Assembly: GCF_018130765.1 (NCBI RefSeq)
Contig: NZ_JAFCJZ010000001.1
Location: 558,001-622,000 of the forward strand
From: Bradyrhizobium iriomotense
GTDB lineage: Bacteria; Pseudomonadota; Alphaproteobacteria; Rhizobiales; Xanthobacteraceae
DNA length: 64,000 nucleotides
Reading direction: 5' to 3'
Below the pieces are notes generated by a model. It was not told the origin of the DNA. It searched no databases and worked only from the letters and a program-made list of their open reading frames with translations. A program made the translations under genes and the position numbers. Shown here piece by piece: positions 1 through 8,225 of the stretch. The stretch's first letter is position 1; the number at the start of each line of letters is the position of its first letter.

Positions 1-383
1 CCGGAGACGAGCGCAGCGGCCTTGGCGATCGCGGCGGTGATTTCGGCTGTCATGTCGGAGATTCGCGCGCCAGGGGCCAGCGTGTAGCTCGGCAGTGCCA
101 CGGTCCAACCATGATGCCGCGCGCCTTCGGCCAGATCGGTCCAGGCCGACTTGTCGAAGCGCATCCAGTAGCCGCCATGGACGAACACGACGAGGCCCTT
201 GCTGTCGCCGTCAGGCAGGATCAGGTCGAACGTCTGGCGCTCACCGGAACCATAGGCGATGTCGGCGCGAAAATCCTTCAGCCCGGCCCGGTAGGCCGCC
301 GCCCGCTCCGCCCACAGCGCCGGCATCTTGTCCGAGCCCGGGATATGGGCCGAATTGGCGTAAGCATCATCCCAATCGCGCAT
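1..383 (-). CDS. Alpha/beta hydrolase, C-terminus cut off by window edge
   Basis: The minus-strand frame opens at ATG 383 and runs off the window at base 1, so only about 127 N-terminal residues are visible. They contain the oxyanion-hole motif VFVHGGYW, preceded by a GERQTFDLILPDG strand region, which is typical of carboxylesterase/kynurenine formamidase-like alpha/beta hydrolases (BD-FAE type). The catalytic Ser, Asp and His should lie beyond the window edge. There is no signal peptide, so it is probably cytoplasmic. The substrate cannot be told from this part. Confidence 0.8.
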   Translation of the reverse strand, partial: MRDWDDAYANSAHIPGSDKMPALWAERAAAYRAGLKDFRADIAYGSGERQTFDLILPDGDSKGLVVFVHGGYWMRFDKSAWTDLAEGARHHGWTVALPSYTLAPGARISDMTAEITAAIAKAAALVS

Positions 384-518
384 CGTTGCTCCCGAGGACT
401 CGTCCAGCGAACCGGGCGCCAGTCTGCCACCGCCGCGGCCGGCATCCTAGTCTTTCTTTTAAGCTTAAAAGATTGGGGGAGCCCGTGTTTCGGGCAAAGG
501 GGCTCCAGCCGAGATACC

Positions 519-610
519 GTAGGGTGGGCAAAGCGAAGCGTGCCCACGCACTTGGTCATGTCGGGTAGAACTCGTGGGCACGGCGCAAGTGCGCCTTTGC
601 CCACCCTACG
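519..610. repeat. Palindromic intergenic repeat (GTAGGGTGGGCAAAGCG type)
   Basis: The element begins GTAGGGTGGGCAAAGCGAAG and ends with the inverted counterpart GCGCCTTTGCCCACCCTAC, with GTGCCCAC/GTGGGCAC inner arms and a central spacer of about 25 bases. It fills most of the gap between two minus-strand genes. It shares its GTAGGGTGG end with the repeats around the RAYT gene at 24.7-25.4 kb but has a different core, so it is a related REP-like family. Confidence 0.75.
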
Positions 611-632
611 AGAGCTGTGCCTGAGGCGACCG

Positions 633-1910
633 CTACGCCTTCTCCACCCCGCACCATTCCGCGATGAACAGCGCCATCGCCTTGGTCGTCTTCTTCAGCG
701 AGTCCAGGTCGACATACTCGTTGAAGCCGTGCATCTCGCCGCCGCTGGCGCCGAAGCAGAGGCTGGGGATGCCGTGGTTCAGGCCATAGAAGCGCGTATC
801 GGTCAGCGCCGTGAAGACGAGATCCTCCGGCATGCCGCCATAGACCTTGTTGAAGGCCTTCCCGAACGCAGCCTCCGGCTCGGCCGCATCGGTCAGCTCA
901 TAGCCTTCCGACAAAAAGCCCGACCATTCGATCTGCGGCGGGTTGTTGGCGAGGAAGCGGTGGTTGCGCGAGGCGGCAGCGACGCAGGCGGCGATCTCCT
1001 TCTGGTGATCGGCGACCGACCAGCCCGGCAGGATCGCGATGCGGCAATCGACGTCGCACCAGGCCGGAACGCTGGACGCCCAGTCGCCGCCCTTGATGAT
1101 GCCGGGATTGAAGTTGATGGGATGGTTCAGCGTCTTGAAATGGCGATCGGCCTTGGCCCGCTCGTTCCATTCGATCTCGAGCTTTTGCAGCGCATGGACG
1201 AGATGATAGGCCGCCATGATCGCATTGGAGCCTGATCCGGCGAAGGCGACATGGGTCGGGTGTCCCTTCACGCGCAGCCGGAACCAGATCACGCCGACCT
1301 GCGAACGCACCATCTTGCCGCCGGTCGGCTCCGGGATGAAGCAGGCGTCCGCACGATAGCCGCGCTGCAGCGTCGAGAGCGCGCCGACGCCGGTGCTCTC
1401 CTCCTCGATGACGGACTGGAAGTGGATCCGCGCGGTCGGCGTCAGGCCCGCTGCCTTGATTGCATCTAGCGCATAGAGCGCGCCGATGGTGCCCGACTTC
1501 ATGTCGCAGGCGCCGCGGCCGAACATCTTGCCGTCCTTGATGACAGGCGAGAACGGCGGCGTGTCCCACAATTCCAAAGGTCCTGCCGGCACCACGTCGC
1601 AGTGCCCCTGGAGTATCAGCGATTTGCCGCCATTGGTTTGTGGACAGTAGGTGCCCACCACCGAGCGCGCCTTGGAGAAATCGTGCTCGATCGGGCCGAA
1701 GCCGCGCAGATCCTTGAGATCGTCGACATTGATGTGCCAGTCGTCGACCTCGTAGCCGCGCGCGCGCAGGAGGTCGCCGATCATGTCCTGGCACGGCCCC
1801 TCGGCTCCGCGGGTCGATGGGATCGCGACGAAATCGCGGGTGGTCGCAAGCTGGGCTTCGAAGCCGGCGTCGACGGCGTCGAGAATCCGCTGCTGCGTTT
1901 CGGCATTCAT
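633..1910 (-). CDS. M20 family ArgE/DapE-type deacylase
   Basis: About 425 residues, the usual length for M20 di-zinc amidohydrolases (acetylornithine deacetylase, succinyl-diaminopimelate desuccinylase and relatives). Visible motifs are GHCDVVPAG (first metal-binding His and Asp), GRGACDMKSG (bridging Asp) and IEEESTG (catalytic Glu and metal Glu). FGASGGEMHGFNEYV near the C-terminus carries the last metal His. The start at 1910 gives MNAETQQRIL with a GGAG seven bases upstream; an upstream in-frame ATG at 1931 is possible. Such enzymes hydrolyse N-acyl amino acids in the cytoplasm. No arg or dap genes are adjacent, so the substrate is open. Confidence 0.88.
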   Translation of the reverse strand: MNAETQQRILDAVDAGFEAQLATTRDFVAIPSTRGAEGPCQDMIGDLLRARGYEVDDWHINVDDLKDLRGFGPIEHDFSKARSVVGTYCPQTNGGKSLILQGHCDVVPAGPLELWDTPPFSPVIKDGKMFGRGACDMKSGTIGALYALDAIKAAGLTPTARIHFQSVIEEESTGVGALSTLQRGYRADACFIPEPTGGKMVRSQVGVIWFRLRVKGHPTHVAFAGSGSNAIMAAYHLVHALQKLEIEWNERAKADRHFKTLNHPINFNPGIIKGGDWASSVPAWCDVDCRIAILPGWSVADHQKEIAACVAAASRNHRFLANNPPQIEWSGFLSEGYELTDAAEPEAAFGKAFNKVYGGMPEDLVFTALTDTRFYGLNHGIPSLCFGASGGEMHGFNEYVDLDSLKKTTKAMALFIAEWCGVEKA

Positions 1911-1964
1911 CAGGCAACTCCAGGCATTCAAATGATCCTCAGGGAGCGCGCAAGCTAGCCGATT

Positions 1965-2690
1965 TCAGCCGTTCGGGTACTCCACAAAATATGCATCCCG
2001 CAATGCATCTTCGAGCAGTCGGCCTTCCGAATAGCCACTGAGCGTCGCAGGGCGCGTCACACCGTCGAGCAGACGCGAGCAAGGTTCCGGCGCGCCGAGC
2101 ACGGTGCGCACGGGAATGCGCTCGGCATAGATCGGCAATTCATAGTCCTCATCATCATCGGCCACGCCCTTGGCGCGGACTTTTGCCGAGGCCTCCTCGA
2201 TCTCCATGGCGATGAAGGAGGTTGCCTTGATCTCCTGCGTGCTGCTCGCCCGCAGGCTCGCGGTGCGGTCCGGGAAGAAGCGATCGACCATGGCGATCAC
2301 CGCACGCTCCTTCTCGTCCGCGTCGGTGACGAGATAGGCGGTGCCGAACGCCATGACCGCGCGATAGTCAGCGGAATGGTTGAAGCCGCAGCGCGCCAGC
2401 ACGAGACTGTCGAGATGGGCAACCGTCAGGCAGACGCGCTCGCCTTTGGTCTGGTTACGCAACATGCGGCTGGCGCTCGAGCCGTGCCAGTAGAGCCTCG
2501 TCCCCTCGCGCCAGAAGAAGGTCGGCGTGCAATAGGGCTGGCCGTCGATCACATAGGAGACGTGGCAGAGCATCGAGGAATCCAGGATGCGATGAACGGT
2601 GTCGTGATCGTAGAAGCCGCGGTCGTGACGGCGCTTCACCTGATTGCGCGCTGACGTCGGATAGGAATTCGAGGTCTCGGTCTGGTTCAC
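1965..2690 (-). CDS. PNPOx-like flavin split-barrel protein
   Basis: 241 residues of the pyridoxamine 5'-phosphate oxidase-like / NimA-type split-barrel superfamily. The N-terminal part has the pattern HVSYVIDGQPYCTPTFFWREG followed by LYWHGSSASRM, where these proteins contact the flavin phosphate. It is divergent from a MocR/PdxR-type regulator with only about 75 bases between starts, an arrangement common for MocR targets. The regulator probably controls this gene. It may be an FMN-dependent oxidoreductase acting on a B6 vitamer or amine, but true PdxH signature residues are not evident, so a vitamin B6 role is inference. Confidence 0.85.
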   Translation of the reverse strand: MNQTETSNSYPTSARNQVKRRHDRGFYDHDTVHRILDSSMLCHVSYVIDGQPYCTPTFFWREGTRLYWHGSSASRMLRNQTKGERVCLTVAHLDSLVLARCGFNHSADYRAVMAFGTAYLVTDADEKERAVIAMVDRFFPDRTASLRASSTQEIKATSFIAMEIEEASAKVRAKGVADDDEDYELPIYAERIPVRTVLGAPEPCSRLLDGVTRPATLSGYSEGRLLEDALRDAYFVEYPNG

Positions 2691-2711
2691 GGCCGCTCCT
2701 GTCGGGCTTGG

Positions 2712-2788
2712 AACAATTCCAGAGCAGTTGTAGCGGCGGATTTGGTCTGCGATAGTACCAATTCCATGCGAAAAATTCCGACCAATTC
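2712..2788. promoter_or_regulatory. Divergent promoter region with repeated ACCAATTC motifs
   Basis: The stretch between the PNPOx-like gene and the MocR gene holds AACAATTCC (2712-2720), ACCAATTC (2757-2764) and ACCAATTC again (2781-2788), the last two exactly 24 bases apart. TTGGT (2742-2746) and ACCAA (2757-2761) also form an inverted repeat. MocR/PdxR regulators generally bind direct repeats in such divergent gaps. The second exact copy lies inside the first codons of the regulator, compatible with autorepression. The function is inferred from position. Confidence 0.4.
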
Positions 2789-4253
2789 TTCCGCGGCCGC
2801 CAAGACCCCTTCGCCGTCAAAGCCCGAGCTGCCGCTCGACCTTACCGGCCCGCACATCACGGCTGGCGGCTCGGCCGCGCACCGGCTCTATCAGGCACTT
2901 TGCGAGATGATCGTCTCCGGCCTCGTCAAGCCCGGTGAACCGCTACCGCCCTCGCGCACGCTGGCGAAGCAAACGGGCTTCCGGCGCAACGCCGTCGTCA
3001 CCGCCTATGAGCGGCTGATCGCCGACGGCTTTGCCGACGCAACCGTCGGCTCCGGCACCTTCGTCGCCGCGCGGATTCCGGCGCGCGTGGCTGGACCGAA
3101 CAAGCCGAAAGTGAAGGTGGAAACGCCAGGACAAGGCGCGTTCGCGCTCGGCTGCACCCATATCGACGAACGCGCCGTGCAGCGTTTTCGCGCTTTCGTC
3201 GGCCGCCGCATGCGCGCATTCGGGTCCGAGCACCTGCACTATGGTGATCCCCGCGGCAGCCGCGAGCTGCGTGCTGCGATTGCCGACCATCTGCTGTCGG
3301 CGCGCGGGCTGCGCTGCGATCCCGACCAGATCATGCTGACCTCGGGCACGCTGCACGCGCTCCGCATCGTGCTGAGTGCGATCCTCAAGGCAGGCGATCA
3401 AGTGTGGTGCGAGGACCCGGGTTACCCCGCCGCGCGAAAAACCATCGCGCATTGCGGCTATCGTGCCGTGCCCGTCCCCGTCGACGAGCACGGCATGCGC
3501 GTCGCCAGGGGCCGCACCACAGCGCCCTCCGCGCGCGCGGCCTATGTGACGCCGTCGCACCAGTTTCCACTGGGCGTGCAGATGTCGATGCCGCGGCGGC
3601 TGGAGCTGCTGGACTGGGCGAGGCAGGCCGGCGCCTTCGTGCTGGAGGACGATTACGACAGCGAGTTCCGCTACGACGGCGCGCCGCTGATGTCGCTCGC
3701 CGGCATCGATCATCTCCAGCGCGTGATCTACATGGGCACGTTCGCCAAGACGCTGTTTCCGGGCCTGCGCATCGGTTATTGCGCCCTGCCCGAGCGCCTG
3801 ATCGGCGACGTGACCACAGCGCGCGCCGCGCTCGACCGCTTTCCCGGCACGCTGATGGAGGGCGCGGTCGCCGACATGCTCAATTCCGGCGCGTTCGCAG
3901 CGAACCTGAAACGGGTGCGAAAGCTCTATCGAGAGGCGCGCGATGCACTGGCCGGGACGCTGGAAGCCAGCTCCGACGGCGTACTGTCCGTGCCGGTGCC
4001 ATCACAGGGCCTGCATCTTGTCGCCCGGTTCGATCCATCGGTCGAACTGGCGGTCGCAGCCGAGGCGAAGCAGGCCGCCGGCGCGGAGGGCTGGCTATTG
4101 GCCGACACCTATTCGCGCGCACGGCCCCTGCCCGGCTTCGTGCTGGGATTTTCCGGGCATGCGGTTCCGCAGCTCGTGGCATCCGCCGAGCGGCTCGCAC
4201 GGGAATCGCGCGCGGCCTTGCGAGCAAAGGGCAAGTCGGCCCGTCGGGCGTGA
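2766..4253 (+). CDS. MocR/PdxR-family regulator (GntR HTH + aminotransferase domain)
   Basis: About 495 residues. The N-terminal winged helix (roughly 30-105) has AHRLYQALCEMIVSGLVKPGE and LPPSRTLAKQTGFRRNAVVTAYERL, a GntR domain. A fold-type I aminotransferase domain follows, with YGDPRGSRELRAAI, TSGTLHALRIVL, EDPGYPAARK and VLEDDYDSEFRYDG. The PLP-lysine region is MGTFAKTLFPGLRIGY. The domain acts as a PLP-responsive effector sensor rather than an enzyme in this family. Start ATG 2766 was chosen; an in-frame TTG at 2742 is the alternative. It is divergent from the PNPOx-like gene and probably regulates it and itself. Confidence 0.93.
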   Translation: MRKIPTNSSAAAKTPSPSKPELPLDLTGPHITAGGSAAHRLYQALCEMIVSGLVKPGEPLPPSRTLAKQTGFRRNAVVTAYERLIADGFADATVGSGTFVAARIPARVAGPNKPKVKVETPGQGAFALGCTHIDERAVQRFRAFVGRRMRAFGSEHLHYGDPRGSRELRAAIADHLLSARGLRCDPDQIMLTSGTLHALRIVLSAILKAGDQVWCEDPGYPAARKTIAHCGYRAVPVPVDEHGMRVARGRTTAPSARAAYVTPSHQFPLGVQMSMPRRLELLDWARQAGAFVLEDDYDSEFRYDGAPLMSLAGIDHLQRVIYMGTFAKTLFPGLRIGYCALPERLIGDVTTARAALDRFPGTLMEGAVADMLNSGAFAANLKRVRKLYREARDALAGTLEASSDGVLSVPVPSQGLHLVARFDPSVELAVAAEAKQAAGAEGWLLADTYSRARPLPGFVLGFSGHAVPQLVASAERLARESRAALRAKGKSARRA

Positions 4254-4320
4254 CGAAGCTTCACTATGAGAATCGGCCGCCGCTCCCTAGATTGCGGCAT
4301 CGACGCCGGGACCTCACATC

Positions 4321-4566
4321 ATGCTTCTGCGCCACGCGACCTGCCTCTCGCTCCTGATCTCCCTCGCGCTTGCCTCGACGGCACGCGCGGCCACCATCGG
4401 GCGCGAGCAGGACATCGTGGATCTGAAGCTCGGCCAGCGCGTGCTCGTGGATGACGGGACCTGTCCCGCCGGTCAGGTCAAGGAAGTGCGCGGCGCGAAG
4501 ATGACCGACAAGGGCGTCACGCGCACAAGCTCCTGCGTGCCGCGGCACGGGCCGAAGACGAAATGA
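4321..4566 (+). CDS. Small secreted protein, unknown function
   Basis: 81 residues with a clear Sec signal peptide (MLLRHATCLSLLISLALASTARA, cleavage near ARA-AT). The mature part is about 57 residues with two cysteines (GTCPAG and SSCVPR) that could form one disulfide. It reads as a compact periplasmic or secreted protein. I recognise the pattern as a conserved hypothetical of Bradyrhizobium-type genomes but cannot name a function. It converges with the next minus-strand gene, 12 bases away. Confidence 0.7.
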   Translation: MLLRHATCLSLLISLALASTARAATIGREQDIVDLKLGQRVLVDDGTCPAGQVKEVRGAKMTDKGVTRTSSCVPRHGPKTK

Positions 4567-4578
4567 TGATCTGAGAAG

Positions 4579-4950
4579 CTACTTCGCCGGATCGAACATG
4601 CACTGAAGCGTGGGCTTTGCGATCTTGGTGAAGGTCGGGCCGATCTCGCTTTGCTTCGACGTCGGCACCCAGTCAGTCTCGATCGTCGGCACGCCGGTCT
4701 CGCTGATGCCACGCAGCAGCGCTTCGCGCAAATCGCGGTCCTCGACGACCGCGGCGGCATGGTCATGCAAGCAGCCGCAGACTTCTTCCGGATGCTCCCA
4801 GCGTCCGAGCATCCGCGGCGCACACTGGCGCACGAATTCGCTGCGTGGATCCGGCAGTCGCGACGGTGCGCGCACCTGCGCCTGCACGGAATTGATCGTC
4901 AGAAGGGCGATGAACGCCGCGGCGCAGAATCGAAGCAACATGATGGCCAT
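4579..4950 (-). CDS. Hypothetical secreted protein
   Basis: 123 residues beginning MAIMLLRFCAAAFIALL with signal-peptide character and a likely cleavage after VQAQ. The mature domain has an FVRQCAPRMLGRWEHPEEVCGCLHDHAA segment with three cysteines and an HDH cluster, and a late TLQCMFDP cysteine. The helical, cysteine-containing layout suggests a small periplasmic protein, possibly metal or heme binding, but no family is recognised. It lies 24 bases downstream of a 54-residue secreted gene on the same strand and is probably co-transcribed with it. Confidence 0.6.
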   Translation of the reverse strand: MAIMLLRFCAAAFIALLTINSVQAQVRAPSRLPDPRSEFVRQCAPRMLGRWEHPEEVCGCLHDHAAAVVEDRDLREALLRGISETGVPTIETDWVPTSKQSEIGPTFTKIAKPTLQCMFDPAK

Positions 4951-4974
4951 TGCCGGCTGATTTCTGGTTGGCGA

Positions 4975-5139
4975 TCAGAAGCGGGCAGCGACAAGGATCG
5001 GTTGCGGCGCCGGTGTCATGACCGGCGAGCCGGAGTACTGGAAGGTGCCGATGCCAGGAAGATTGCCATCGGGCATCCCCGCGAACGAGGAACCGGCGAG
5101 CACAAAGCCGAACGCAAGGATAAAGCTGAGCGCGCGCAT
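4975..5139 (-). CDS. 54-residue secreted peptide, unknown function
   Basis: A short minus-strand frame from ATG 5139 to TGA 4975. It begins MRALSFILAFGFVLAGSSFA, a typical signal peptide, followed by a roughly 34-residue proline/glycine-rich tail ending PILVAARF. GAGGG-like Shine-Dalgarno bases (GAGGGACAAGAC-ATG) sit at good spacing. The following gene starts 24 bases downstream on the same strand. Function unknown; the tail is too short to be a folded enzyme. Confidence 0.55.
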   Translation of the reverse strand: MRALSFILAFGFVLAGSSFAGMPDGNLPGIGTFQYSGSPVMTPAPQPILVAARF

Positions 5140-5776
5140 GGTCTTGTCCCTCAATTCCGCGGCCGGCGGTGCGCCGTCGTCGTTGTGAGGCTGATAACCA
5201 TGGGCGGTTTCGCGCGTGATGCGCCAACACCGGAAAATGGTTTCATCCGCGTGCGAATTGTTTCGTCCCGTCCGAGGCGACGAAACAATTCTCGGAAAAT
5301 ACCAATCATTTCAGTCACGTCGCACGGCGGCTCAAAGCGGCCTCACAACTCGCCGTCGCAGCGCACAACTGTGCCGGACGCGGGCAGCGTCATGCGCCCG
5401 CCTTGCACGCTTCACATGCGTTTTACGTTTTTCTGCTGAAGAGAAGCCAAACGAAGGCTGGGTCCCGTCGAACCAGGGACGCTTCGGCCGCGACCCAAGC
5501 CATCGAAACCGAGACGCCGGGATCACCGGCCGCATCCAAGTGAGGAATGGCCATCATGATGGCGCAAGATCGCGCAACGCTACGCGAGGCGGACCTGCGG
5601 ACGGACCGCGGAGATCAACGACCTGTTCGCAACCGCGCCACTTCGGCGAACGAAATGGCGCTGCAATCAAGCCGTGGCTTCGAAGCCTCGCCGCAAACGT
5701 TCGTGCGGCTGACCGGCTCGCATCTCGCAAAACCGCGCGTCAGCCGCCAACGCGTCGCTGAGTGAACGCCAGTACG
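5140..5776. other. Gene-poor region of 637 bases
   Basis: No convincing gene lies between the 54-residue secreted gene and creA. The segment contains the perfect inverted repeat at 5255-5291 and presumably the promoter of the minus-strand secreted genes. An open frame at 5547-5765 (72 codons, plus strand, GAGG upstream) has no recognisable domain, and its base composition is not clearly coding. I leave it unannotated. Confidence 0.5.
5255..5291. promoter_or_regulatory. Perfect 13-bp inverted repeat, operator or RNA hairpin
   Basis: GAATTGTTTCGTC (5255-5267) and GACGAAACAATTC (5279-5291) are exact inverted copies separated by 11 bases. The arms are AT-richer than the surroundings. The site is about 115 bases upstream of the minus-strand secreted gene starting at 5139, where an operator would fit. 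There is no T-run on either side, so a plain terminator is unlikely. Confidence 0.5.
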
Positions 5777-6325
5777 TCACTGAGTGAAGAATTCACCGCA
5801 CTTCTGGACGCTGGCGTCAGCCGGTCCCCACGGCATGATCGGCACCGTCGAGGTTGAATTCTTCGGTGAACCCTCGATCAGCTTGTCCGAATAGACCATG
5901 TAGACCAGCACGTTGCGCTTGGCGTCACAGCCGCGCACGATCTGCATCTTCTTGAAGAACAAGGAGCGGCGCTGGCGGAACATATCGTCGCCCTGCTCCA
6001 TCTTGCCCCTAAACTTGATCGGACCGATCTGGCGGCAGGCGAGCGAGATGTCCGAGACCTCCTCGGCCAGCCCCAGCCACCCCTTGAAACCGCCCTTCTC
6101 CGGTACCGTGAAGTGACAGGCGACGCCCTCGACTTCGGGGTCGTCGAGGCCATAGGTCGCGAGCTTGTCGTTCGGGCTCATCCATTTGAACACGGTGGAG
6201 CGGCGGAAGATCAGATCGGGCTCATCAGCGGCGGATGCGGAAGCCAGCGGCACAGCCAGCGCCAAGAGGAAGAAAGCGAGGCCTTTCAAGCGGATGCCGG
6301 AAAGACCGGGGAAACGAGATGACAT
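5777..6325 (-). CDS. creA: CreA family periplasmic protein
   Basis: About 182 residues from ATG 6325, which has GGAG six bases upstream; the frame extends to a TTG at 6343. A signal peptide (GLAFFLLALAVPLASASAA) is followed by the CreA domain. Diagnostic stretches are VEGVACHFT, GGFKGWLGLAEEVSDISLACRQ, FFKKMQIVRGCD and NVLVYMVYSDKLIEGSPKNS, and it ends near VPIMPWG. CreA is conserved in proteobacteria and its molecular function is not established. It stands alone on this strand, without creBCD. Confidence 0.92.
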   Translation of the reverse strand: MSSRFPGLSGIRLKGLAFFLLALAVPLASASAADEPDLIFRRSTVFKWMSPNDKLATYGLDDPEVEGVACHFTVPEKGGFKGWLGLAEEVSDISLACRQIGPIKFRGKMEQGDDMFRQRRSLFFKKMQIVRGCDAKRNVLVYMVYSDKLIEGSPKNSTSTVPIMPWGPADASVQKCGEFFTQ

Positions 6326-6505
6326 GAAGTTCTCCGGTAACAAGTCCCCGCAATGTAGGCATCGACTGGCCGGTCAGGAAGACGACGGCAAGCCGGGTAC
6401 GGCCGCCGTTTACCGGTCCGTGAGGCTTTTTTGCTACGTCTTGGACAAAATTAGCTGATGGCAGAACCGCTCTGCTGGTGAACGCGTATCCCCTCTGCGA
6501 GACTA

Positions 6506-8137
6506 ATGATTTGGATTATGGATTCGAGGATGAACAGCGTGAACGTGTCCGGTTTTGCTACCAAGCCAATGCGGATTTGGCAGGTCGCCATTTTGACGGC
6601 GGCGGGTGCGATCGGAACGGCAAGCCAGGCTGACGCAGCGTTTTATTATTGGACGGATTATTCCGACGGGTCCTATTACGCCCGGCAGGATCGGCATCCC
6701 GACATCCCGCGCCAGAAGCCGCCGCAGAAGCGCGGCGCCGCAGGCAAGAAAGAGATCGTCGCCGAGAAGGAAGCCGGCAGCAAGCCGCAAGGTCCCCTCG
6801 TCATCGTCGTCTCGATCGAGCGGCAGAAGGTAACGCTCTACGACAGCAACGGCGTGTTCGCGGAATCTCCGGTGTCGACCGGCATGAAGGGCCATTCGAC
6901 GCCAATGGGTGTGTTCAGCGTCATCCAGAAGCACAAATTCCACCACTCCAACATCTACAGCGGCGCCCCGATGCCGTACATGCAGCGGATCACCTGGTCC
7001 GGCGTCGCCATGCATGCCGGCGTGCTGCCGGGTTATCCGGCCTCGCACGGCTGCATCCGCATGCCGATGGCGTTCGCGGTGAAGATGTGGAACTGGACCA
7101 AGATGGGCGCGCGCGTCATCGTCTCGCCCGGCGAGATGACACCGCATAGCTTCCAGCATCCGTTGCTCGCCTCGTTGCGCGTGCCGCCGCAGCCCGCCGC
7201 CAGCCTGGAGCCGCAGACCAATGTCGGCGACAAGGCCGACAAGGGCGCGGCCGCCAAGGTCACTGAAGCCAAGCCGCTTGAGACCAGGACCGCCAGCGCA
7301 GATTCGGTGCCGGAGCTGCGCTCGTCGGTCGGCCACACTGTCATGTCGGACATCACAACGGGCAATGCACCTGCCCGCACGGAAGCGGACGCGACGACTG
7401 ACAAGGCCGAGGCGACGTCCGAGACGAAGACCGCCGAGACTGCGGAAGCGCCCAAGGTTCCGGCAGCGACCGACGACAAGGTCGAGGCTGCCAAGAGCTA
7501 CACACCAAAGTCTGACGCACCAAAGTCAGAAACGGCAAAGTCAGAAACGGCGAAGACTGAGGCTGATTCTGCCAAGAAGCCCGACGCCGCAGTGACGGCT
7601 ACGGCGCCCGCACCGGACGCCAAGAAGGACGAGACCCGCCTCGCCGATCCTGCGCCGGCGGCAAAGCCGGACGCGCCCAAGCGGGCCGGCCAGATCGCGG
7701 TCTTCATCAGCCGCAAGGATTCCAAGCTCTATGTGCGGCAGAACTTTTCGCCGCTGTTCGAGGTGCCCGTGACGATCGCCGCGAGCGACCGGCCGCTCGG
7801 CACGCATGTCTTCACCGCCGAAGTCGACAAAGCCGATTCCAATGCGCTGCATTGGTCGGTGGTGTCGCTGCCCGTCACCGCCCGCTCCGCCGCGCGCGAA
7901 GATGACGGCCGCGTTGCGCGCCGCAAGGGTGGCGCCGCCGTGATCCCCGTCGCCGCAAAGCCGGTGGTGACACCGGACAGCCCCGCCGAAGCGCTCGACC
8001 GCATCTCGGTCCCCGCCGACACCATGGCGAAGATCAACGAGATGCTGACCTCCGGCGGCTCAATCATCGTCTCCGACCAGGGCATCAACCAGGGCGAGAC
8101 CGGCGAAGGCACCGATTTCATCGTCCGCCTGTACTAA
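6506..8137 (+). CDS. L,D-transpeptidase (YkuD) with degenerate second copy
   Basis: 543 residues. A signal peptide or anchor lies in the first 45 residues (ILTAAGAIGTASQADA). The YkuD domain covers roughly 95-220 and has the catalytic motif SHGCIRMP with Cys near residue 183 and the preceding MHAG histidine. This predicts formation of 3-3 peptidoglycan crosslinks or protein attachment in the periplasm. A Lys/Ala/Glu/Thr-rich linker (about 230-390) holds KSETAK-type repeats. From about 394 a second segment, GQIAVFISRKDSKLY, parallels the start of the first domain but has no SHGC. In-frame ATGs at 6518 and 6530 are alternative starts. Confidence 0.92.
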   Translation: MIWIMDSRMNSVNVSGFATKPMRIWQVAILTAAGAIGTASQADAAFYYWTDYSDGSYYARQDRHPDIPRQKPPQKRGAAGKKEIVAEKEAGSKPQGPLVIVVSIERQKVTLYDSNGVFAESPVSTGMKGHSTPMGVFSVIQKHKFHHSNIYSGAPMPYMQRITWSGVAMHAGVLPGYPASHGCIRMPMAFAVKMWNWTKMGARVIVSPGEMTPHSFQHPLLASLRVPPQPAASLEPQTNVGDKADKGAAAKVTEAKPLETRTASADSVPELRSSVGHTVMSDITTGNAPARTEADATTDKAEATSETKTAETAEAPKVPAATDDKVEAAKSYTPKSDAPKSETAKSETAKTEADSAKKPDAAVTATAPAPDAKKDETRLADPAPAAKPDAPKRAGQIAVFISRKDSKLYVRQNFSPLFEVPVTIAASDRPLGTHVFTAEVDKADSNALHWSVVSLPVTARSAAREDDGRVARRKGGAAVIPVAAKPVVTPDSPAEALDRISVPADTMAKINEMLTSGGSIIVSDQGINQGETGEGTDFIVRLY

Positions 8138-8225
8138 AGCTCGTCGCTCCCGATAACGCGGTATTGAGCGGTCCGGCTGTGCCGGCGGAGTAACATGCCC
8201 CCCGATCATTTCGGGGGACGCCGTC

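Noticed and set aside
5547..5765. 72-codon plus-strand frame with GAGG upstream
   Set aside because: No signal peptide, domain or clear coding bias; the C-terminal part looks like random high-GC frame.
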